Source: Pyxicephalus adspersus (taxonomy: Eukaryota; Chordata; Amphibia; Anura; Pyxicephalidae). Taken from it: a stretch of DNA of 64,000 bases. Under the pieces are notes generated by a model. The model was not told the DNA's origin, did no database searches, and saw only the letters and a program-made list of their open reading frames with translations. The stretch lies in contig NC_092859.1 in NCBI RefSeq assembly GCF_032062135.1, positions 129,086,600-129,150,599 on the forward strand. Direction: 5' to 3'. Positions 26,001-37,745 of this stretch are shown here, one piece after another. A program made the position numbers and the translations under genes. How positions within the stretch are numbered: position 1 is the stretch's first letter; every line of letters begins with the position of its first letter.

Positions 26001-29000
26001 GAAAAGTGCTAGGTCTTATTTTCGGGGTAGGTCTTATTTTCGGGGAAACACGGTACTCAACTATCCCCATTCCACTGCAGGGTGCCACCATACGTTTTTT
26101 CTACCTGGAAATATTCTTTGGCACATGCAAGGGAAGCCAGGATTGCTGGGTATCTCAGGCAATAAACATGGAACTGCACATAAAAATCTGACAGCTTATT
26201 GTAGAACAGCAGTTATTGTAGAAGGGACATAAATTGTCCCTTTTTGCAATATAAAACTGCACTATTAACAATTGTTCCAAGTCCAAATTATCTAAAGTTC
26301 CACTTCCACTAAGGTGGTAGGAGACCTACCCCTCTATTTCCACAAAAAATAGTTTAGTAGAAGCCCTATTCAGAGATTGGTGCTTGCATAGAGATTCAGA
26401 AGCTTTAAAATCAAATGAAGCCACACTGTAATAATTTGATTGACACAAATGTCACCTTACAATCTGCACCATTACGCTGTAAGATTGTTTTACTGGGTCT
26501 TTCACAATGACAGGTTCACTTTAAACAGTTTAATTTGCTCTCATTGCTGCCAATAAAAATCACCAACATCCTGTATTTTGTTTTTTTATTCTTCACTACA
26601 TTGCAATTTCCTATGTCACAATATTTCATCCTAATGGCTTTTGCAGTCGAGATTCTAATTCTGCAGTTACATGTGAAGATGTTTGATATACAGCATTCTG
26701 ATATTGGATCGCTTCCTCCATGGAATATGAGTCATCTCACTCAGGTCCAGATTTTTTATTTTTTTACAATAGTTACATTCCTTTATGAAAATGATAATTT
26801 GAATTACTCTGGAATTGGATTCCAACTTTGGACTGAATGCCAGCTGTGAAGGTTGTGTTAAGGTCTTTTTTTTTTTTTTTTTAAAGCTCATCTCTATTGT
26901 AAAACAAAGTTTACTCACCAAAATCCACCGTCCAGGTCCATTAATAGCATCATTCCTGCGTGAGGGCGATCTACTTATCTGACCATACATGCTGGTCCTC
27001 AACACTCTTGCTGATATCATTACCTGCGGATCCTGAAATTAGTATCCTCTGTTTTGGACCCCACATTTGTTCATCCAGTTGGCAGGGGTCCATATTATAG
27101 ACATCATAAAAATGGCCCTATCATTATCTTGGGCAGGGGTGTCAAACTCAAATACACAGTGGGCCAAAATTAAAAACTTAGACAAAGACACGGGCTAAAC
27201 TTGAAACTGAAATAGCACCGCTACTACAATTCCCTGCGTCAAGAAAACATTCCAATGTGGGGCTTAATGTTATAAGTGGCTGGAATTTCCTCTTCACTGA
27301 AATAGCACCGCTGCTTCAACTCCCTGCGTCTACGAAACAGTCCAATGGGGGTCCATGCATAGGCAGAGAGACCGCTGGTCTATAGCCACGAGTGATGCCA
27401 CTACTACATTTCTCGCCATTACTTGCGTCTATAAAAGAGTCCAATATGGGGCCACGCATAGGCAGAGAGACCGCTGGTCTAAAGACGTGAGTGATACTGG
27501 GAAATGTATTAGCGGCGCTATTTCAATACAGCGGCAGGCCAGCTGCAATTCATATTTAGGATTCCCTTGGGGGCCAAAAAAAAAGGAAGTTGTAGGCCAG
27601 AGTTTGACACCCCTGATCTTGGGAGTTAAAAAAAAAATCAAGTCTATGGAGATCTTGTTGACCCTAATATTTTAAACTTTAATACTTTGTAATACAATAT
27701 GTGATAACAACCACCAAATTATATAATAAGTTTGTTACTAATTGTTTTCGCTTGTATGGTCACCTCTAAAAAATTCAGCATGATTAGATTCAGCCACTGA
27801 GCCGATGACCTCCGTACTTAGTGGTACAAAAACTATTTCTGAAATGTAACTGAACTGCTCAAACTCCTCCTCATACACTAAGATTACAGCCTTTGGTGGT
27901 CCTAATGTGCTTTAGCTAGCATTAAATAAATAAATATGTCTCTTGGCGCTGCATTGTGCAAAAATCGTATAGACTGCAATAACGTAACAAAGATTAACAA
28001 GAGTTGAGCTTGAATTAATTCCAGATACTGGATGAGTTCACAAAGCTCAGAAGAGTTTCAGAAACACAGAGACGTGTCCTTCTGTTTAATCCAGTTTACT
28101 TATATTGTGTTAGTTAAACTCATGACCCGTCTTACACAATTGTATAATTTGAAACATCTGATGTGCATTGGATAATGTTGTCATACAACTAGAGGAATTG
28201 GGATTATGGATTTAAAATGCTTTGAATTTACGGATATGGATATCCTCCAGGAAATGTGCCCCTTCAGGCTCAGTATTTAGACTTCGGCATCCAGTGATCC
28301 TGAAACCCATAAACTTTTTTAAATGATAGGATTTGCTAAACCTCAACATTTTTTTTTCTTTCTGTAGACTCTTGAGCTATGTTTTACAAAAATCTCTGTA
28401 CTTTATAGAACTGAGGAACTGAAAAGGTTGGTGTTTTTATCAGTCAAACCTAAAGTGGAACTGAACCCCATGTATATTCACCTGCCCTCGTTCTGCTGCA
28501 GGTGCCGCCATCTTCTTCCTCTCAATCTACAGCCATCTAACCATCTAACACCCGCACAGGTACTAATAAATTCATTCTGTCCTGACATCCACAAGATAAG
28601 CTGGAAGGTGTCAGGTACCCCGGCACCAACGCTGAGCTGCGCATGGACAGCCCAATTACATTTTGGCAGAAGAGATGGCCATCGGACAAGTAAGAAGGCT
28701 TATTGCAGAAGGGACATCGCCAGTCACTTCCTGCAATGATTGATTCCAGATTTTTAAAGAGGAACGTTAGTTTAATTTTAAGCTACACTTTTTTTTAAAG
28801 ATATTGGTTTCACAAGTAGCAGCTCGTTCCTTTCTACCAGTTTAATATGACAACCAGTTGGACACTAGCAGTATACTGCTGCCCATGTTTATGGGGGACA
28901 TGATGTCAGGAATTTAGCAGAGATCCAAGGCTGACCCTGAAGAAGTGTCTGTGACTTACAATCCAAAGAAAGGTTGCTGCTTAAATAAAAAAGGATCATT

Positions 29001-32000
29001 GCAACGGGGCTGATTTATTAAAGCTGTCCAAGACTGAAGAAGATACACGTTCATCAGTGAAACTTGGTAATCTAGAAAACCTGGTATGGATTTCTTCAAA
29101 GTAATTTGCTATTTGTTAGCAAATGTTTTCAATCCTGGACCAAATCCATTCCAGGTTTGCTGGATTACTCAGCTTCACTGATGAAGCCCAATATGTGAGT
29201 GGAAGGTAGGATTTTAATCTATGTATACGAAGCAGGATCTGCAGATTCAAAGCAGAACTGGGACTGCTTCTGGAGTCATAATCTAGGCCAATAGAATACA
29301 GGAAGCAATTCAAGTGAATCAGGATCTGCAATTTTAGGTCAGATTGGCAATCAAGAAAGGTCGAAAATTCAAAACCCAAATGCATGTAGAGGGTGGGAAA
29401 TAAAGGTAAAACTTGCAAAAGTCTTAGCCAATTTACCAGCCTAGATATTTCTCTCATATATGATGACTGTGAAGATCCAGCAAAAACTGTAAAAATGAAT
29501 AATAAACATACATGCTCAAAACTGCCCAATAATATACAATATATAGGTGCTCCAAATGTAATTTAACATTCAGGGGGATCCAATATAAATCTTGTTGTTT
29601 TGTTAAAATCATTGTTTGCTTTAACTACATTGTAACAACAATATTTGAAATTGCTTTCACTCACCTCTCTCTTGCATTGGTTATAATTAGAACCTTCATT
29701 GACCTATAAGGAGCCCCCAGATGGGTCAGTTATAGAAACCTTCATGAGATTCTTATTAAGGGGGAACTGAAAAAAAAAACCTATGGTGAAAATCAAAGCT
29801 CTTATACAGATCTCATTAACAATGTTAGGGTGTTGTCACCATTGTATAACACCGATCTGTCACTATATCTGGTGCTGTAGCTTTAAACTTATTTTCCTAA
29901 TATTGTCATTTTATATCTCTTTAAAGCTAAGCTTCATGCACATAAAAGTTAAACATGAATGCAGCCCTGTAATCATTAATACATCATTATTATTACATTA
30001 AGTACCTAATATTACTTGGTATCAGCCTCTTGCAGTTCATTTGTAGCAGGACTGGAGTGTGAGGAGAAGAAGCAGTACAAAGAGCCAATTATGCTAAGAA
30101 CAAGAACGTGGATAAGAGGAGAAAGCAAAGCGATAGGAAGATGAGCTAATCCCTGTGCTGCTTCTTTTTCCACTGCACAATCACAGGCTGAGATATGTCC
30201 AAGATGGGCATCAGTAGGTATAACAATGCTGGCCATCAGTCTTAGGACATCTAGGGGCAGAAAAAAAGGACTGGGGTGAATCTGTCTGGGAGAAGATCGA
30301 TATGTTTTTTTAGTGTAGCCTTCTTTCACCTTTGTGTGTTCTCCTGGAGGAGCAAACATGCATATGAATGAACAGGTCTACCCATTTAATTCAGGCAACA
30401 GTAGACTGGCTGTATACATGTCAATCAATTTTATATTCCTGTCTTGTTTAGGTCCTGGAGGGTACAACGGACACGAACATACGATTATTTCTTACCATAA
30501 CATCTTTCTTCATTGGCTGAGACATTTTAATAAATGACAAGGTTTTTTTAATGAATTAATCTAAAATACTTGGTAGCAAACCTGTATACGGAATGAAAAA
30601 ACTTTGTAGTCTATTTATAAAGTAGTGAATCTGACATTCACTGAATCATTCCCGATGGAGAGTATTCCAGGTTCATGTGTCTCAATGGCAGTAATTAATT
30701 CTTTAACAGGGAATGTTTCAGTGAATGTCGGTTTCACTGCTTTATAAATAGACCCCTTTAGGAAGATGCAGGGATTTAGCTAGAGGAAAATAAAAATCGC
30801 CGATGGAAAAATTGATGAACAAGTATTTCACCCGACCCAAACCAAGGCATCAGTTAGGCAAGAGACCTGACATTTTAAATTAACCTTCCAGCAACCCATA
30901 GTATGCAATACAGAGTTACAGCTGTAATTGGGCTTATTCCACCCCTCTGTTCATCCCAGCGATGGCTCTTGCCAGTATTTCACTCCACTCCCAGCATTAT
31001 AACATGGTGGGTGTGTGCAGCCATCGCCCATACTGAAAACATTTCATTTTATTAATTTGGGTCTTAGGTTTTTACTATGAGTTACGTGAGTGTGTCACAC
31101 TGTGTAATTCTCTGTGTAAACTTTAATAGGAGCAGCCTGTTTTTTTTTCCTCCATTGTATTGATTAATGTAATTATACCCCACAAGTGAGTGAAGGAATG
31201 AGACATAAACCAGGAGTAGGGTGTTGTAAGGATGGTACTGATTTTAAAATCACAAGGAAAATATCATACATACCCCCTGAGAGATGGTATTGAGTACACA
31301 TTACTCCTTCCTCACTAATAACACTAATGGGGGCCAATAAGGGCTTAATGTTTTGTACTTATTGTGTTCTTCATAATAATGTATCTCTATCCTGGTATGT
31401 ATGAATGATCACAACAAAGGGATATTCTGATTTAAACACTTTTTGAATGGTATTCCTGAATTAGAAATACATTGATGAAAATTTCTTTAATCTGTTCTTC
31501 TGATAAAGCTAAAAGGAGAGATAATCAGAATGAGTAAAAAGTTTAAAAAATAAGTATTTTTAATAAGAAAAGTTGAACTATATTTGCATATGTTGCTGAA
31601 TATGATTTTTATGTGATTTGGAATACATTATATTGTTTTTTATAAAATAAGTGTTAAAATTATGAAGCAAGTACCGAAAATAGGTTGGGAGTGTTGTGTA
31701 AAACAATTTGTACTTTTTTTTTCTTCTTTTCATTATAACGTACATTGCTTAAGGTATCTTTTATTTCTTTTGTCCGATAAAATCGAATTCCTGACATTCT
31801 CACAAGAACTGGATGACCTTGGTATAGGAAGGACAGATGAAAAAGATGTTTGATTACTTGAAAATACTTTTCTGATTCCACTGTCCGTGCTGAATAATTC
31901 TTCACTGTGTTGGGCTCAGCTATTGCTACAACTATAGGATTCAAAAATTGTAACACTGTACAAAGTATTAGATATAATTAATAATTACCTTCCTAATTTT

Positions 32001-35000
32001 AATTCTACTTTAGACTAAAATAAAGCTTTATTTTACTCTAAAAATGTTTTTTCAAGTGTTATGACATTTTCTGGTATCCTTTGCAGACTGCCCTAGTGGT
32101 TTTTGTGATTTAGTTCCCAGGCCAGGAGATTATTAGGAGATTATTTGGCAATAATTTGAAATGTATTGAACAGCAGATAAGAATTTTATGTTTCTCATTA
32201 GGCGGTAGGAATGTAAAGTACCATTATTAGAACTGGAGGTGAAGGTTACATGTGTCCATGGATGAACAATGTCAGTAGCGTCCTTGAGGGTCCACGTGTC
32301 ACACTTACTGTGGCTCTATTCCAGCACTGGTTTTACCTCCAGCATACAGCTCCACTCATTTCCTGGTTTTGGCTGTGGTGCCAGCAATTAGAAAGAGCAT
32401 TCATTCTTCAACAATTTCCTAAGAACCACCTCCATTTTGGAGCCCTAAAATAATTGGCCAGTGTATCTCCCTGTCCTTAATTTAGAACTGATTATAAACA
32501 TATCAATTCATAAGTATAAGTTAATTTTTGATTGTTTCTAATAATTGTAGAATGCAAGGAAAGGCAAACTAAACTGAAAAATTTCTGAAAAAATGGTGAT
32601 TTGTTTTTAAACATACAAGCTAGCTCCAGGGTTTTCTTCTTCATACTAGCTTTACTACACGGAACAAGTGTAGAGCTCCATGCTAGTAGGTGAGAAGGAA
32701 GGCACAGGGGACATCACTGGGCAGCACGGTGGCTCAGAGGTTAGCACTCTGGCCTTTGCAGCGCTATGTCCCAGGTTACTCCCACATTCCAAATAAACCA
32801 AAACATGCAGTAAGGTTAATTGGCTTTCCCCCCAAAAATCGACCTTAGATTGTGGTAACAACATATAGCTATAGTAGGGACATTAGATTGTGAGCCCCTT
32901 TGTGGGACAGATAGTGACATGACTATGGTCTAGTACAGCACTATGTTATATGTTGGTGCAATATAAATACTGTATAATAATTTTGGGTCAATGCAGGCCC
33001 TATCTGTTTGTATTCACAGTGCTATATCTTAAGCATTCATTGAAATTGTACTCCCTATTATACAGTAAATAAGTTTGTCCCAGCTGTAATAATCATTAAA
33101 GTCATACGTGAATTATAGAACATTCTGGCTGTATTCTTCCTATCTTTCCAAAACACATTCTTTTCACTAAAGCAATTCATTTGTTTGACTATCATAAAGG
33201 ACCTTGATAATGTGCAGCTGCATTTGTTTTTGTACTAAGTGTACAATAACAACTCTAGTTGTATATTAAATGTGTAAAATGGAAAATGTATTTTAAAAAA
33301 GACTTGGTTTGTAATATTTTCCAACGTGTTTTTGAAATGGAATTGCCCCGTATGATTACAGTAATACATTGGCACTGTTAACTTGGCTCTCTCTCTTGTT
33401 TTGTATTCACACAGGTAAGGTGTTTGTTCCCAAGCATATGCCAATGGAAAGGCAGCCAGAGGAGCGGGTGACCTTGGAGCCTGAACTGGAGGAAGCTCTT
33501 GCCAGTGCCACGGACACTGAGCTCAGTGACCTTGCTAGTAAGTAGGAACTACAAAATTACAAAATGTCTAAAAAACAGATTTCTTCACAAATTTTGGTGT
33601 AATGGGTCTATTTACATAACGATAGCTTTGTCAATGGATTGGTTTTTATTTTTCCAAGAAGACACAATGGGCCTGATTTATTAAAGCTCTCCAAGACTGG
33701 AGAAGATAGACTATCATGGGAAAAGCTGGGTGATCCAGTGAACCTGAAATGGATCTGGTTCAGGATTAAAAACATTTCCCAGCTATTGGACAATAAAATC
33801 AATTACCCAGGTTATCCTACAATAGTCTAAAATTCTCTAATCTTAGAGTGCTTTATTAAATCAGCCCAATGTTGGGAATTTTTAACAAAAATCTTACTGT
33901 TTTTTTTAAATCTATGTGATATTTATCGAGAAATCTGAAAATACTTAGTTTTCTACATTATTAACTATCTTTAGAAAGTGATTATAGCTGTATTAGTGAA
34001 CTTGCAGCAACAACATATCTCAGCACTGTTCATGATACTTTTTTATTTGCAGTTACAATCTTTGAACAATAATTCATGTGTCTACCTACCTTATGTAAGT
34101 CTAAGTATTGCATCAGTAAACCCATTAAAGCTTCTCAGGAAAATGTAACTGTTAGTGCAGATATGGATTTATGACAGTCAGTACCTAATCCTGTAGTTGT
34201 ACAGATGTGTAGGAAATATCAGCAGCCTTTTTATACTGAGTACAGCCATCTGTAATAATAAAACCTAAATTCCTAACCCTTGTCTTCATGTCTTGTAGCT
34301 GTGCTGGGAGTGCAGCATTTTGCAAGCAGACCAGATGGAACAGAAGATGGACAAGGAGGAGCAGACCTTAGAAGTAAGACTGTTTATTATATAGGTTTAT
34401 TTACTGAGCACTTCATTGATTTTATAATCTGCTAGTGATACTGTAGCTGGTCAGTACATGGACTGATATTATTTCAGTTGCTACAGCAATGTCTATTGTA
34501 AAAGAGCAGCACCCATGGTCACCCACTACTGAGATTTACAAGGCAAGGTGGAGTTATTTACCACTATATGCAGCACATTGACAGTATTCCAGATGAACAG
34601 AAGGGCCGTGTTTAATAAAGCTTTCCAGGATTGGCGAAGATTGACTATCATGAGAAAATCTGGGTGATCCAGTGAACCTAGAAAGGATCTGGTCCACTAT
34701 TGAAAACATTTGCCAATGAATAGCAAATAATTTTATATTGACTCTATTGATCCTGACCCAAACAGGTGACATGAATCAGACCCGGTATTACAGTCAAACA
34801 GTGTTTACTGTTTGACTGTAATTCTGGGTCTGATGAAGCCAGATTGGGTAAGAGTTCTCCTGACCCTATAGAAGGGGATACATATTGTTGACTTTTATTT
34901 ATATTATGCACTTGATTCAGTCAAAGTCGATATATACTGTTGATTTACTCTGTATGTGTAATATATGATGCACCCATCTTGCGTAAAAACTTTTTAAGTA

Positions 35001-37668
35001 ACAAAACTTTGAAACTGTGGTTTAGTGTTGTGCAAAAATAAACTTTTTGTTTTTAATTTATAAATTTGTTAACACTTATGTTTTTTTCCATGATCTGTAT
35101 AATTTCTATCACCCAATAGCATAATCCTATACAATGTTGTTCTTTATTAAATTAGGTCTAAGGTAGGAATGGCTATCTTATCTTGTCGGTAAATGGCTAT
35201 TTTAATTTTGTTTATATATTTTTGTCATTATTTTTGTCATTCCTTGAATGTCTTTTTTTTAATGTTTAGGCCAGAAAAGATATGTTTTGCTTAAGTATGC
35301 ATCAACGTTGTTCTCTGCATTTTGTACATCTGATTTCCACTTAATAATTCGCAGTAAGGATGCCATGAGTTGTACTACTCCAAGCTAAATTTACCTTCAA
35401 GTATTATAATATTCTTCACTTTCAGATGTTGTCAAAGCTGAAAAGGTGAAACCGGCATTTGATGAGCCCCCAAACCCAACAAATGTTGAAGAGAGTTTGC
35501 AGAGGATAAAAGCCAATGATCCTTTTCTTCTTGATGTTAACCTGAATAACATTAAGGTAACAGTTAGCAAAATGAAATAATTCTAACATTTCATGTTTAT
35601 TTACAAGTATACACTCACTGGTAACGTTATTAGGTACACCTGTTCAACTGCTTCATAACCCAAATAGAATCCAGCAGAAAGGCAAAATATCTGCTGGGTG
35701 GCTTTTCTCTGGGGGAAAATGCTTTGTTGATGTCAGAGTTAAGAGGAGAATGGCCAGTATGTAGAAAAGCATCCCTGAAGGCACAACACATCAAACCTTG
35801 AAGCAGATAGGCTACAGCAGCAGAAGGAGACCACACTTGGTGCCACTCCTGTCAGCTAGGAATAGGCATCTGAGATTACAATTCACACAGGCTGACCAAA
35901 ATCTGCAGTAGAGAATATTGGAAACTTTGCCTGGTTTGATAACTCTTGATTTCTGCTGCAACATTTGAATGGTAGGTTCAGAAGTTAACATGAATAACAT
36001 GAAACCATAGATCCATCCTCTCTTGTATCAGTGGTTTAGCATGGTGGTGGTGTAGGGGTATTTTCCTGGGCCCTTAGTACCAACTTAGGGGCCCATGAAA
36101 ATGCCACAGCCCGCCTTAGTAATACTACTGACCATGTCAATCCCTATATGACTGCAGTGTACACATCTTCTGAAGGCCACTTTCAGCAGGATAACACGCC
36201 ATGTCACATTCCTGTTTGAAAGGAAAAGCAAATAACATGTAATGACTGATGATCAATCAATTACTGATCGATAAATCAATCCGACTGGTACAACATTTGT
36301 AGTAGAGCAGCTTGTGTGTTTTTAGTGGAGCTTTTGGGACAAATCCAGGAATACACTACAGATTGTACAGGGTTCTACCCTTTCATTAAGAATCCTAAAA
36401 AAATGTCTGGAGGTTTATTGTAAACAGCCCCTACATGGCCAGATGGTAGTTAGGTCGTCTTGATACAAGAAATAATGGTACCTATATTTCACCAAAATAT
36501 TTAAAAGGTATAAAATTACTCCAATAAAATCAGCCCGTCTCTGATTTATCACAGCTCTGATCAGAGAAAGATTTCCATGACAAAGCAGTGCTTAATAAAT
36601 AATGAATTGTCAGAGGATCATTGTCCAATGACATCTGTTACAGGCTTTCAGTTGTCTTTAACAAATATATATATATATGTACTGCATGTTTTCGTGCAAA
36701 TACATTTTTGCTCCAACCTCCTTTTCCATACAAATACATATTTACTGCTTAAAACCTAGGTACAGGAGGTGGTGCATGAGTGTGACAATTGTCCATCATC
36801 ACTATCCGATATCTATGTCTATTAGATGTCCACCAAGGAGTCTGCTATGGATTCTATCCCATAACCCATCACAGTTATTTTCATAGAGTTGTTATTTTAC
36901 CTAACAATTAAAAAAAAATTCACTGTGTACATGTCTTGTTGTCATGACATGAAAGCAAAATTCTGATTCTGTTATACGTTCACGATTCATTTTCCTCCAT
37001 TTTAGAACATTCCAATACCAACACTTAAAGAATTTGCAAAATCGTTGGAGTCAAATACCCACCTGAAGTCCTTTAGCCTTGCAGCAACAAGAAGTAACGA
37101 TCCAGTAGCTATAGTAAGTTATTACATGTGTTTAATTACTTAACCAGGAGCGTTTTGTTACTAAACAAAAAAAAAAATAATATTTTGCAGATTATTTGTC
37201 CTTTTTTATCTTTACCTTGTGATCCACTTTTTGTCCCAGGGAGACGTCACTCATATTGTTCTTATTGAGAAGTAATGTCAACCTAGGATAGGGATACAGT
37301 TTCCACTTTCAATGGCATTTCTACAGACAAATTGAAGCTAAAAGAACTATTATTTGTTTGGATTTTCATACACTTTAATGGATTATCTGTAGCTGCATAG
37401 CAAAATTAATATATTGGTAAAGCTGAATCTTCGGTCTTCTATAGTTCAGCATCATTGAGGCTTGGTATTATTTGTAGATGTGTAGATGTTACCTTAAGCA
37501 ATCAATATGCACATGTTCCCAAGGCATTTTGATATTTTCAGAAAGTCTCCTACGAATCTGTTCCATTGATTGCATCAGAACTGATGGCTTCTTGTGTAGG
37601 GTACTGCATTAGTAGACATACTACAATAGTTTTTAGGTCTAAAATGTATTTAAAAATAAAACATTCTG

Positions 37669-37745
<77 letters not shown>

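Larger units (their letters stand above)
18303..33414. other. Largest tropomodulin intron (15.1 kb)
   Basis: Contains the Tigger-like, hAT, CCGTGTTTCCCC-ended, hairpin, SINE and palindromic elements listed separately. The remaining parts, for example 26,060-27,125, 27,625-28,435 and 30,760-32,700, show no gene, RNA or clear repeat to my reading. Confidence 0.6.

Noticed and set aside
25783..26232. Frames encoding [13 protein letters not shown] repeats
   Set aside because: They are translations of the repeated GGTCTTATTTTCGGGG words at the end of a non-autonomous DNA element.
29116..29529. 137-codon minus-strand frame
   Set aside because: It starts at a palindromic element and has no recognisable domain; consistent with chance.
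32719..32790. Functional tRNA gene
   Set aside because: A and B box-like words are present but belong to a SINE head; no cloverleaf with paired acceptor stem was found.
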